From JAPUDQ01 sp964573015 (GTDB lineage: Bacteria > Patescibacteriota > Saccharimonadia > Saccharimonadales > Saccharimonadaceae), in assembly GCA_964573015.1 (NCBI GenBank), contig CAZNHZ010000001.1, positions 248,001-312,000 on the forward strand: a DNA stretch of 64,000 nt, in the 5' to 3' direction. This document shows, in pieces, positions 8,172-16,121 of the stretch. The notes under the pieces are model-generated. The model made no database searches and was not told the DNA's origin. It saw only the letters and a program-made list of their open reading frames with translations. The position numbers were made by a program, and so were the translations under genes. The first letter of the stretch is position 1, and every line of letters begins with the position of its first letter.

Positions 8172-9370
8172 TGCATGCTCCGGACAGACTCGGTGTAGAT
8201 TTTTTGGGCAAGTTTCGTTAAATGTGATTGGCGATACTCATCGACACCGTTCACCATAGCTTGATGCATAGTTTTGAGTTGCTTGGCGTTTAGCTTAACT
8301 AATGCATCGCGAAAATCACGCGGTCTTGTACCGCTTGTCAACAGCCCACCGCCTGGCGGCATACATTCAGTCATATCGGGATCACAGTAGACCACCGGCA
8401 GGCCAGCAACCGCCGCTTCAATCAGCACCATTGGTTGATTGTCAAAATCGTATGACGTGTAAAGTAAGGCATCAAAATCGTTCATGATAGCAAAAATTGC
8501 CGTGTTGTCATACCTACCGGCTAACGTCACATTGGCCAGTCCTTGCCGACTTACATAATTCGTGCACTCTTCCAGCTGAGCACCGTCGCCATAAATGGTA
8601 AGCTCAACGTCCGGCAAATCAGCAACGGCTTCTATAGCTGTCATCGGCCGTTTCTCTTTGGAAACCCGTCCGCACCAAAGCACCTTAAACGGCTTACGTA
8701 CTTGCCACTGCCGTCGTGTATGAGTTTCTACTATTTTATCGGGTAATCCATTTGATACCACATAGGTGTTTTGCGGTGACAATCCGCGTTTGATAAATTT
8801 TTGACGAAAATGCGTCGATGGAAATATCACCGCGTCTGCCCGCGCAGCGCGGTTTATCATGATACTCCACATATCGGTCGCGGCTAGATTATCTTGAGGC
8901 AGCCGACGTACCTGCACCCGGTGTTTCATAAAAAAAATATCGCCCCATCTCAGCAGACGGGCCGTGACTCGCGGCAAGCTCGCCAGTTGATTGATATAAA
9001 CATCGTCGCGTCCATGCATGGTTTGTATCATAGGTATACCAAGCTTGCGCGCAATCCGATAAGCTTGCGCGCCCAGCAAACCCGTCGATTGACAGTGCAG
9101 CACATCAAACTTACCGCGTTTTTTGATGGCGGCTATGAGTGAGCTAAGCGGTTGCCGAAACGGATCGTAAATACTGTAATTATTTGGCCTAAATAGTGGC
9201 AACGAGCGAACATACAGCACGCCTGGCGTCCGAGGATAACGCTTATCGACCGGACATACCAGCACGACTTTATGGCCTTGACGTGTCAACTCGTCGATCT
9301 GATACTGTATGGCGGTTTGCACACCGCCGATCGAACGATGGTTAAAATCGCTAACAATCAGGATCTTCAC
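8168..9370 (-). CDS. Family 4 glycosyltransferase
   Basis: A 400-residue GT-B protein. It has the N-terminal VSDFNHRSIGGVQTAIQYQ, an HGRDD acceptor-domain segment, WCGRVSKEKRP at the domain junction, and a C-terminal LYTSYDFDNQPMVLIEAAVAGLPVV (the E-x7-E-type donor site). It is coupled by 4-nt overlaps to the hydrolase upstream and the GT28-like gene downstream. A role in an envelope glycolipid or polysaccharide is inferred from the operon. Confidence 0.9.
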   Translation of the reverse strand: MKILIVSDFNHRSIGGVQTAIQYQIDELTRQGHKVVLVCPVDKRYPRTPGVLYVRSLPLFRPNNYSIYDPFRQPLSSLIAAIKKRGKFDVLHCQSTGLLGAQAYRIARKLGIPMIQTMHGRDDVYINQLASLPRVTARLLRWGDIFFMKHRVQVRRLPQDNLAATDMWSIMINRAARADAVIFPSTHFRQKFIKRGLSPQNTYVVSNGLPDKIVETHTRRQWQVRKPFKVLWCGRVSKEKRPMTAIEAVADLPDVELTIYGDGAQLEECTNYVSRQGLANVTLAGRYDNTAIFAIMNDFDALLYTSYDFDNQPMVLIEAAVAGLPVVYCDPDMTECMPPGGGLLTSGTRPRDFRDALVKLNAKQLKTMHQAMVNGVDEYRQSHLTKLAQKIYTESVRSMQ

Positions 9371-10116
9371 GTTGTGATTCCCTCAAGTTTTTGACGGACC
9401 AACTCGGGTTTTGCCAATACCGACAAGTGACCGCCCTCAAGCGCTGTCGTTTGCACCTCAGATATTCTCGCCCGGTACCACGAGATATCACTCGCACTCG
9501 CAATCGAGTCATCAGGCGCATAACATATTACTGTCGGCACCGCCACCGTGGCATTATCCATACATTTTGTAAACTCCAGGGCATGTTTTGACAAACGAAT
9601 CATAGATTTATTGTAATGCTGCGTCTCGCGCAGACGAAGCGTATATATCTTTTTGCGCTCCGCGGTCGTCAATGGCCGCGTCATATAGCGGCTGACTAGA
9701 TTGACTAGCAGCGGCCGCGACAATAAGTACGTCAATACTTTTTCCGGCAAAATATACGATAGGGCAGTTATTTGACGAGAAACCAAGCGTGTCACCGCTC
9801 GCGGTCGTGCCACCGGATTAAGCAACGTCAGCCGCTTGATACGCTCAGGATACTTGGCGGCTATACAATAGGCTATCATTGCACCTTGAGAATGGCCGAC
9901 AAGATTAATCGGACGATCATGAGAAGCAAAGATTTCTTGAGCGACAACTTCGCTGTAACTTATTATTCCGCGGCATCCCGCCGGAATTGCTTTGCCGCCA
10001 AACCCCGGAAGCTGATATAGCTCATATGGAGTAGGAGACATCGTGTGCGCCAGCTCGCTCAAGCCGCGGGCATCACCGGAAAAGCCGTGCAGATAAATCG
10101 TTTTTGCTGCTTTCAT
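9367..10116 (-). CDS. Alpha/beta-hydrolase
   Basis: A 249-residue alpha/beta-hydrolase with the nucleophile elbow GHSQG, an early oxyanion HGFSG, a late acid in CYAPDDSIAS and a histidine in LEGGHLSVL. The substrate is unknown. It heads the minus-strand operon with the two glycosyltransferases, so a lipid or glycan ester is a reasonable guess. TACACT (10125-10130 on the minus strand) ends 8 nt before the ATG. Confidence 0.88.
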   Translation of the reverse strand: MKAAKTIYLHGFSGDARGLSELAHTMSPTPYELYQLPGFGGKAIPAGCRGIISYSEVVAQEIFASHDRPINLVGHSQGAMIAYCIAAKYPERIKRLTLLNPVARPRAVTRLVSRQITALSYILPEKVLTYLLSRPLLVNLVSRYMTRPLTTAERKKIYTLRLRETQHYNKSMIRLSKHALEFTKCMDNATVAVPTVICYAPDDSIASASDISWYRARISEVQTTALEGGHLSVLAKPELVRQKLEGITT

Positions 10117-10264
10117 CTACTTTTAGTGTAGCATTATCTCTCAGCGGCAGTATGACGAGCAAGCGCGCCCCTAAGCACGAAATATTCGTCAAGCTTTGGC
10201 CGGCGGATTCACCGGTAATTTTTAGGTAACTATTGTCAATTTTTACCTCTGGTACAATAAAGGT

Positions 10265-10714
10265 ATGAAAAAGAAAGCCACAGCGCCTCGTACTGTTGTC
10301 AATCGCCGGGCACGGTTTGATTATGAATTGTCTGAAGACATTGTGGTTGGTATGGTGCTGACGGGGCCGGAAACACGAGCTGCCAGAGATAACCACGTTC
10401 AACTCAAGGGAGCCTATGTTACTGTCCGCAATGGGGAGTTATGGCTCAATAACGCCAGCTTCAGCGTCAAACACAATCAGCCGGGGCAGGGAGGCTCCCG
10501 CACAGTGGACACTCGGACCCGCAAATTGCTAGCCCATCGTAAGCAAATTGCTGCCCTTGCGACGCAAAAAAAGGCCGGGTTTAGTATTATTCCCACCAAG
10601 TTATTACCCCAAGGCAATCACATCAAACTCGTCATCGCGCTTGGCAAAGGCAAAAAGCGCTGGGACAAACGTGAGACGATCAAACGCCGCCAGCAAGAGC
10701 GCGAAGCCCGCTAA
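10265..10714 (+). CDS. smpB: SsrA-binding protein SmpB
   Basis: A 149-residue protein that carries tmRNA to stalled ribosomes. It shows the SmpB core (NRRARFDYELSEDIVVGMVLTGPETRAAR, then GAYVTVRNGELWLNNAS) and the basic C-terminal tail GKKRWDKRETIKRRQQ. No tmRNA gene was recognised nearby. TACAAT (10253-10258) ends 6 nt before the ATG (leaderless type). The stop codon overlaps the convergent kinase gene by 4 nt. Confidence 0.97.
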   Translation: MKKKATAPRTVVNRRARFDYELSEDIVVGMVLTGPETRAARDNHVQLKGAYVTVRNGELWLNNASFSVKHNQPGQGGSRTVDTRTRKLLAHRKQIAALATQKKAGFSIIPTKLLPQGNHIKLVIALGKGKKRWDKRETIKRRQQEREAR

Positions 10715-11535
10715 TCACCGATAACGAGATCGAGCAGGGCAATGCTAGGAGCAGTAAGCTGCTCTTTGGTACGTGTGTAGGAATTGTCAATCGAGACAGT
10801 ACGAGTCTTTTTGATCTCTTCGGCGATCAGCTTCATCTCATCGTCATCATAGCCATGCAGCACGTCAAACTCATAGGCATCAGCAATTGGCAGCGACGGA
10901 TCGCGTGAACGCCGCGCGTCAGAGCTGTTGCGCCGATCGACATCATTGATCCGATAGAGCAGCTCGGTCTTTTGTTCACTGGTCAGGTCCTCGATCGCCG
11001 CGTTGCTGGCAAGGCCCATCATGCGTTTGGCGGCTGTCATCGGGCTGCAGACGACATCAATTGCCAGGATATACTCAATCACACCCTCGTCCTCGAGCTG
11101 CTGACCATATTTCTCGAGCGCGCGTCCGTCGATCAGGATAAAATCTTTGCTGCGCGCCAACCGCCGCACCTCATCGAGCAGCACCGCCACGACCACATCG
11201 TGCGTTACATCGAGCTTGCCGCACATACCGGAGGCGTTGTTGATCGGTACGGTGTAAAATTCCGTCTCGAGGCTATCCTTGTCCATCGCGTAGGCCGAAT
11301 CGAGGAAAGTCAGCATCGCCGGCTGCGTCTCAGGACGACGGATAAATACTTCAAGCGCCGATAAATTCTCGATATCGACATCAGCCTTAAGCGCCAATTT
11401 CGCCAGTGCTCGAAACTTCAACCCCTGATCAATCACTTGAACCGCATATCGTTCTCTCAGATGAGCGGCAAATGCCTTAGTAAGCGTCCCTTTGCCGCCA
11501 CGAGCCGAGCCCTGTATCGTAATAAGTCGCGACAT
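10711..11535 (-). CDS. Cytidylate kinase-like P-loop kinase
   Basis: A 274-residue protein with a P-loop variant GSARGGKGTLTKAF, a central VIDQGLKFRALAK, an IDGRALEKYG segment, and NDVDRRNSSDARRSRDPS, which matches the Cmk lid (RD-x-x-D/S-x-R). It probably phosphorylates CMP/dCMP, but the N-terminal P-loop and the spacing are divergent, so another (d)NMP or small-molecule substrate is possible. It is divergent from exodeoxyribonuclease III; the two share a 32-bp promoter region. Confidence 0.72.
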   Translation of the reverse strand: MSRLITIQGSARGGKGTLTKAFAAHLRERYAVQVIDQGLKFRALAKLALKADVDIENLSALEVFIRRPETQPAMLTFLDSAYAMDKDSLETEFYTVPINNASGMCGKLDVTHDVVVAVLLDEVRRLARSKDFILIDGRALEKYGQQLEDEGVIEYILAIDVVCSPMTAAKRMMGLASNAAIEDLTSEQKTELLYRINDVDRRNSSDARRSRDPSLPIADAYEFDVLHGYDDDEMKLIAEEIKKTRTVSIDNSYTRTKEQLTAPSIALLDLVIGD

Positions 11536-11567
11536 CTCTATCAGTTATACCATGTATACTAGATGGT
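11536..11567. promoter_or_regulatory. 32-bp divergent leaderless promoter pair
   Basis: The whole intergenic region between the Cmk-like gene (minus) and xth (plus) is 32 bp. It contains TATACT on the plus strand (11555-11560, 7 nt before the xth ATG) and TATAAC on the minus strand (11545-11550, 8 nt before the other start). The two -10 boxes sit in a near-symmetric GTATACATGGTATAAC, so each promoter's -35 region lies inside the opposite gene. Confidence 0.65.
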
Positions 11568-12365
11568 ATGAAACTCTACTCCTGGAACGTCAATGGAATT
11601 CGGGCGGTCGTCAAAAAAGGTGAATTTCAAAAATTTATCGCAAAGCACCAGCCGGATATCCTGTGCCTACAAGAAACCAAAGCCGAGCAGGGGCAGGCCG
11701 TCATCGATCTGAGCGGCTACGAGGAGTATTGGAACTCCTCACGCACGCGCAAAGGCTACTCCGGCACGGCGATTTTTACCCGAATCAAACCAATCGCAAT
11801 ATTCAATGATATCCCGGCCGACATCGCCGAGGCCCACGGACTGATCGCCGACAAATACGGCCACAGCAACGACGAGGGCAGGGTAATCGCAGCCGAATTT
11901 GATGACTACTATGTCGTCACGGCCTATACACCAAATGCCAAAGATGACCTATCGCGCATTCCTTTGCGTCAACAATGGGACGCCGCCATGGTTGCCTACT
12001 GCGCCCAGCTACAGACCAAAAAACCCGTCCTCTACTGCGGCGACATGAACGTCGCCCATACGCCGGACGACCTCGCCAACCCTGGACCGAACCGCGGCAA
12101 AAAAGGCTTTACTGACGAAGAACGCAGCGGTTTTGATAACTGGCTGGCTGCTGGTTTCGTCGATACTTTTCGCATGTTTACGAGCGGCAATGGTCACTAC
12201 TCATGGTGGAGTCATTTTGCCAATTCACGCGCCCGAAACGTCGGCTGGCGGATCGATTACTGGCTCGTCAGTGCTTCGATCAAATCGAGAGTCGCAAAAG
12301 CCGAGATCCACGCCTCGCAAATGGGCTCGGATCATTGCCCGGTCAGCATCGAATTATCCGACTAA
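11568..12365 (+). CDS. xth: Exodeoxyribonuclease III / AP endonuclease
   Basis: A 265-residue member of the exonuclease III family for base-excision repair. Visible motifs: SWNVNGIRA, LCLQETKA (metal Glu), CGDMNVAH (Asp/Asn pair), WRIDYWLVS and the C-terminal GSDHCPVSIEL with the catalytic His. Length and order are standard. The -10 box is 7 nt upstream of the ATG. Confidence 0.96.
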   Translation: MKLYSWNVNGIRAVVKKGEFQKFIAKHQPDILCLQETKAEQGQAVIDLSGYEEYWNSSRTRKGYSGTAIFTRIKPIAIFNDIPADIAEAHGLIADKYGHSNDEGRVIAAEFDDYYVVTAYTPNAKDDLSRIPLRQQWDAAMVAYCAQLQTKKPVLYCGDMNVAHTPDDLANPGPNRGKKGFTDEERSGFDNWLAAGFVDTFRMFTSGNGHYSWWSHFANSRARNVGWRIDYWLVSASIKSRVAKAEIHASQMGSDHCPVSIELSD

Positions 12366-12390
12366 TCAAACTTCCTTTATAATGAATACT

Positions 12391-13131
12391 ATGAGTCTCA
12401 GCCAATCAGTCCAACACCGTCTCGATACCGCCAAAGTCATGCAGCTTGCCTACAGGCCAAATGCTGAGGTATCTGAACAGCTCAAACAAAAACATATCGT
12501 TATGTTCGTCGGCCCGGCCGGCTGCGGCAAGTCCTACCTCATGCAGCGCATCGATGACATGGATAGCGAGAGTATGCGCGTTGTCGATATCACCAGCCGA
12601 CCGCCGCGCAGCGACGATATCCCGGGCTCGATTCAGTATATTCCGCATGACGACGACAACATCTCCGCCATGCTCGGCAAAATCGAGCGCGGCGAGCTCG
12701 TCCAGTGGTCAGTTCACCCAACCACAGGATATTTTTATGCCACGACGATCGAAGCGTATAAATCAGCCAACAACATGCTCGAGGTGCTCTCCAGTATGGT
12801 GACCTATATGCGTACTCTGCCGTTTCGTCGTGCAACCGTCATCGGCGTCGCTACTGACCCCCAGGAATGGGAAACATGGTTTAATACGCGATTTCCGGTA
12901 GGATCCGAAGAGCGTCATAAACGCCTCCAAGAAGCGATTATGAGTCTCGAGTGGCTGACTGATGCTACGCATGGCAGTCTCGTGCAGTGGGTCGTCAACT
13001 CGGCGCAAAATGATGCCGCATTAGACGCTCTCGCTATCATCCGTCAGACCTCTTATGGCGGCGAAGGCTTATCAACCGCTATGGCGATGCTCGAGTGGGC
13101 TCGCAGCCAGTTTGTCGCCCTAGATGCTTAA
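12391..13131 (+). CDS. Guanylate kinase-like P-loop protein
   Basis: A 246-residue protein. Walker A is FVGPAGCGKSYL, followed by DITSRPPRSDDIPGSIQYI, which resembles the GMP-binding TTRPPRxGExxGxDY segment of guanylate kinase. The rest is longer and more divergent than Gmk, so activity on GMP is not assured. The start is fixed by the promoter: TATAAT (12378-12383) ends 7 nt before this ATG. It overlaps the next gene by 8 nt (ATGCTTAA), indicating coupling. Confidence 0.7.
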   Translation: MSLSQSVQHRLDTAKVMQLAYRPNAEVSEQLKQKHIVMFVGPAGCGKSYLMQRIDDMDSESMRVVDITSRPPRSDDIPGSIQYIPHDDDNISAMLGKIERGELVQWSVHPTTGYFYATTIEAYKSANNMLEVLSSMVTYMRTLPFRRATVIGVATDPQEWETWFNTRFPVGSEERHKRLQEAIMSLEWLTDATHGSLVQWVVNSAQNDAALDALAIIRQTSYGGEGLSTAMAMLEWARSQFVALDA

Positions 13132-13912
13132 CGATTTTTGGCACCGGCAAACGCCCTCGGCTCCGTTATACCCCGATATCGAATGGAACAAACCCGAGCA
13201 AAAAACCCGCGCCGGCAAACTTGCTATCATCGGCGGAAACAAACTCGGATTTGTCAGCGTCGCGACGGCATACGGCGACGCGACGCAGTGCGGAGTAGGG
13301 CAGATTCGAGCCGTACTGCCCGAATCCCTCAGGCCTTCACTGCCGCCGACGATTCTCGACACAGTGTACGTTGCCGACAACGCTTCCGGCGGCATCGCCC
13401 GCGAGGCCGAACATGAGGTACGCGCCGCTCTCGCTTGGGCAGACCACACACTGCTGATCGGCGATACCGGACGAAATTCTGAGACGGCGATGGTGTACGA
13501 AGCCCTGCTCGAATCGTCCGCTCCTATGACGATCACCCGTGATGCAGTTGACCTCCTAAAACAAGCTGCGCCGCGTATGATAGATCGCCCGGACACGACG
13601 CTTGTCGTGTCATTTGCCCAGCTCCAAAAGCTCTTTCAGGCCGTGTATTATCCCAAAATGCTCGGCTTTAGCATGCAGCTCAGCCTGCTCGTCGAAACAC
13701 TACACAAATTTACCATCACGTATCCGTGCGCGATCGTGACATACCATCAGAACCAGATTGTCATCGCTCATCACGGCGAAATCGTGACGCAAGAGCTCGA
13801 TGATCCGATGCTGATTTGGCGCGGTACTGCCGCCACCCGCGCCGCCTCCTACCAGATATGGACGCCAGGCAAACCGCTTCAATCCATCGCTGCCAGCATC
13901 GTTTCGTTATAA
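13124..13912 (+). CDS. Degenerate NAD(P)HX dehydratase / ribokinase-like protein
   Basis: A 262-residue protein translationally coupled to the preceding kinase-like gene. The N-terminal segment AGKLAIIGGNKLGFVSVATAYGDATQCGVGQIRAVLPESL has the shape of the YjeF C-terminal domain (ADP-dependent NAD(P)H-hydrate dehydratase), and LLIGDTGRNSET takes the place of the usual GPG motif. The canonical C-terminal GTGD/NAGTGD signature is not clear, so it may be a non-catalytic paralogue. The assignment is tentative. Confidence 0.45.
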   Translation: MLNDFWHRQTPSAPLYPDIEWNKPEQKTRAGKLAIIGGNKLGFVSVATAYGDATQCGVGQIRAVLPESLRPSLPPTILDTVYVADNASGGIAREAEHEVRAALAWADHTLLIGDTGRNSETAMVYEALLESSAPMTITRDAVDLLKQAAPRMIDRPDTTLVVSFAQLQKLFQAVYYPKMLGFSMQLSLLVETLHKFTITYPCAIVTYHQNQIVIAHHGEIVTQELDDPMLIWRGTAATRAASYQIWTPGKPLQSIAASIVSL

Positions 13913-13975
13913 AACCTCTTGCGCTTATATTTTTATGGGTTTACTATAAGAATTAATGGGGGAGGTAACACAAAA

Positions 13976-14890
13976 ATGAAGTTTATTCACCGTGGTGAAG
14001 CGGTCCGCTATAACAAAATGCCAAAAGACTTTGTCGGCCCCCAAGAGGCCGACGTTTTATTTTCGATCGCTGAAAAACTCAGTATTTCTGAAGATTCAGT
14101 TGCATATCTTACCACTGCCGGTTCTGCCGCTGCCGAATCAGGGCTGATGGCGACGCACTTATCCGAGGATGAGCGGCACGCACGACTGCATGAGGCTGAG
14201 GAACTATGGAAGCGCGCCGAGGGGGCATTTATAGCTCGCCATATCGACGACGACTGGACTGAATCAAAGCTGCTATCAATACCGGATAGAATCAAGATGA
14301 ATCAGACCTTTTTGCCTATCTATCACGACCTCGTCAACGGGTTTGTGCGAGAAGAAACCATGGAGAAAACACATGAACGCCTGAATCGACTAGGTATAAC
14401 CAACCTGCGCCGTTTACGTGTGGCACAGGAAATGAATGATCTCGGCGCGGTGTCGATGCGCATGGGTCTCGGCAATGAGATCGGCACAATCTTGCCAGTC
14501 TCACGGCTCAAATGCCCGAGCTTCTTTGCCATACCCGCTATGGCTCGCGCTGATGACGGCACCTACCATCGTGATCAGACACACGATGTCAGGCTGATAC
14601 ACCAGAGCTGGGGCAATATCCTCAGCTGCGTACCGTATGAAGTAAAGTCTGGGTCATTCACGCATCCCGATCGGTACGTAAGTGCTGTCATCGCCGGCAA
14701 AATACACCTGCAAATGCCGTCATCAGCCGATCCACTGGAGTTAGTCAGGTACATCGACCAAGAGCAACACGGAACTATCTCCGAGCAGCACCTCGCCGAG
14801 CTCAACGAGATCACCTCTCGCGTTTTACAAGAAGCGGTCAATTATAAAAACAAAACTTCACTCGGTAAGAAAGCCTTGGCAGTCGCCTAA
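13976..14890 (+). CDS. Hypothetical protein, unrecognised
   Basis: A 304-residue mostly helical soluble protein with no motif I recognise. The start was chosen at the ATG preceded by a strong Shine-Dalgarno (GGGGGAGGT) rather than an in-frame ATG at 13919. A promoter-like TATAAG lies near 13945. There are no membrane segments or signal peptide. Unlike most neighbours it uses a Shine-Dalgarno leader. Confidence 0.75.
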   Translation: MKFIHRGEAVRYNKMPKDFVGPQEADVLFSIAEKLSISEDSVAYLTTAGSAAAESGLMATHLSEDERHARLHEAEELWKRAEGAFIARHIDDDWTESKLLSIPDRIKMNQTFLPIYHDLVNGFVREETMEKTHERLNRLGITNLRRLRVAQEMNDLGAVSMRMGLGNEIGTILPVSRLKCPSFFAIPAMARADDGTYHRDQTHDVRLIHQSWGNILSCVPYEVKSGSFTHPDRYVSAVIAGKIHLQMPSSADPLELVRYIDQEQHGTISEQHLAELNEITSRVLQEAVNYKNKTSLGKKALAVA

Positions 14891-15018
14891 AATCATACCC
14901 AACAAAACACAATAAAAGTGAGATTTTACGCCCAAATTGGAGTGCATTTTTGATGCCATAAGAGAAAGATGAAGCTCGCTTCGTATTTTCTTAAATAAGA
15001 GGCTAAAAATCACAAAAC

Positions 15019-15046
15019 TTGACTTATGGATTCATTATGGTAAATT
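15019..15046 (+). promoter_or_regulatory. Candidate promoter upstream of the hairpin-rich leader
   Basis: TTGACT (15019-15024), a 16-nt spacer and TAAATT (15041-15046). If active, the transcript would begin near 15053 and run through two large hairpins into the gene at 15248. The remainder of the gene-free stretch 14891-15018 shows nothing I can identify. Confidence 0.4.
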
Positions 15047-15077
15047 AAGGTGAGCTTTCGTAAAGGTTAGCGATGTA

Positions 15078-15104
15078 AGCTATTCATACTTCGTATGAAT
15101 AGCT
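15078..15104. repeat. Perfect 12-bp stem hairpin
   Basis: AGCTATTCATAC pairs with GTATGAATAGCT across the 3-nt loop TTC. It is not followed by a T-run on either strand, so it is not a standard terminator. Confidence 0.85.
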
Positions 15105-15126
15105 GCAATAAAAAGATCGCTCGATA

Positions 15127-15175
15127 TCTAGCACACCGCTCAGCATATTTCTCATATGTTGAGCGGTGTGCTAGA
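15127..15175. repeat. 22-bp stem hairpin upstream of the foreign-codon gene
   Basis: Positions 15127-15148 pair with 15154-15175 around the loop TTCTC; the only imperfection is a G-U type position. The core is TAGCACACCGCTCA. There is no T-run after it. It lies about 70 nt before the start of the gene at 15248, so it could be leader structure, a cassette boundary or a protein-binding inverted repeat. Confidence 0.85.
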
Positions 15176-15247
15176 AAAGAGTCTAGTACGCAACTGGTAG
15201 CATGAGGCTACCGGGAGGAGGAGTCCTTTCTAGTCATAGGAGATGAC

Positions 15248-15718
15248 ATGAAGTACTCGACCCCCAACCGCCGTCAGTCCTGGATCACGACGTACCGCGT
15301 CGTGACCACGGTGCTCTGTGTGGCCCTTGTGGTCATGATGAGCGTGTTGCTGGCTCGTCCCGTGCCGACGGCCAACGAGCTCGCCACGGCGATCAACGGC
15401 CCGACCAAGTTCGAGCGGCCGTCGGCCATGGAGTACGTCGTCAAGACGAACTCCTGCGTCGTCGGTGGCACCGTCGTGTCCACCAAGTGGCACGTCGGCA
15501 CCAAGGACTACCCCGTGGCTGGGGTGGACTGGAAGACCGTGGACTACACGAGTTTCGAGTTCCGCTCCGACGAGGGCCGCACGTTCACCGTCTCGACGAA
15601 CGACGCGCTCTTCACCGACTCGGGTGAGAACCTGGGTCTGGAGCTCTACTGCGACCCCGCCACGATGAACACGGCGCCGTCCTTCGGGATGGTCGCCATC
15701 ATCTGGGGCGGCAAGTAG
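15248..15718 (+). CDS. Secreted/membrane-anchored protein with high-GC (actinobacterial-like) codons
   Basis: A 156-residue protein with a basic start, a signal-anchor helix (about residues 17-36) and a roughly 115-residue outer part containing two cysteines (Cys70 and Cys135) that could form a disulfide. No known domain is recognised. Codon usage stands apart: every Lys is AAG, every Phe TTC, every Glu GAG, every Tyr TAC, whereas neighbouring genes prefer AAA, TTT and GAA. The AGGAG Shine-Dalgarno lies just before the ATG, with a second GGGAGGAGGAG further upstream. A strong terminator follows. Horizontal transfer from a high-GC bacterium, plausibly the host, is inferred. Confidence 0.8.
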   Translation: MKYSTPNRRQSWITTYRVVTTVLCVALVVMMSVLLARPVPTANELATAINGPTKFERPSAMEYVVKTNSCVVGGTVVSTKWHVGTKDYPVAGVDWKTVDYTSFEFRSDEGRTFTVSTNDALFTDSGENLGLELYCDPATMNTAPSFGMVAIIWGGK

Positions 15719-15783
15719 GCTGGGTGATCTGACTCGTAGACAGTTCTACGACGCGACGTACGCACTGCGAAAATTGCGTACAC

Positions 15784-15815
15784 GCCCCGCTGACAACAGC
15801 GGGGCATTATTCTTA
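15784..15815 (+). terminator. Terminator after the foreign-codon gene
   Basis: GCCCCGCTG (15784-15792), loop ACAA, CAGCGGGGC (15797-15805), then ATTATTCTT. A second smaller stem, GTACGCA/TGCGTAC, lies just before it in the same 3' region. Confidence 0.8.
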
Positions 15816-15918
15816 TGTAATTGCAAATATGAGCTTGCGAAGAACCTTAACCAAATGACTCTCAGATATGATCTGACAGTAAGACGGGTCGGGCGCTGTC
15901 TATGCCATATCATACTTC

Positions 15919-16005
15919 TGGTACCGCGAGCCGGACTTGAACCGGCACGTCCTAATGGACACCAGATTTTGAGTCTAGCGCGTCTACCAATTCCGCCATC
16001 GCGGC
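15919..16005 (-). tRNA. tRNA-Leu (anticodon CAA)
   Basis: A full class II tRNA: acceptor GCCGCGA pairs with TCGCGGT (first pair G-U), the D arm has GGTAGACGC, the anticodon loop is CTCAAAA (anticodon CAA), there is a long variable arm, the T loop is GGTTCAAGTCC, and the CCA end is encoded. It is closely similar in layout to E. coli tRNA-Leu. A promoter was not identified with confidence. Confidence 0.95.
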
Positions 16006-16027
16006 ACAAGAAGGATAATATGTGACA

Positions 16028-16065
16028 AGCTACGCCGGTTGGTATACCAGTTCCGCCACTCGCCC
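16028..16065 (-). pseudogene. 5' fragment of a tRNA-Leu-like gene
   Basis: Reading on the minus strand, GGGCGAGTGGCGGAACTGGT followed by ATACC has the acceptor 5' strand and D arm of a class II tRNA, but no anticodon, variable or T arm follows. It lies 22 nt upstream of the intact tRNA-Leu in the same direction. It is either a decayed tandem tRNA copy or a remnant of an integration event. Confidence 0.6.
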
Positions 16066-16121
16066 TAGTAGTCAATGTACCGAAACAATTGTATACTAAA
16101 ACAGAGTGGGAATCTAATTTA

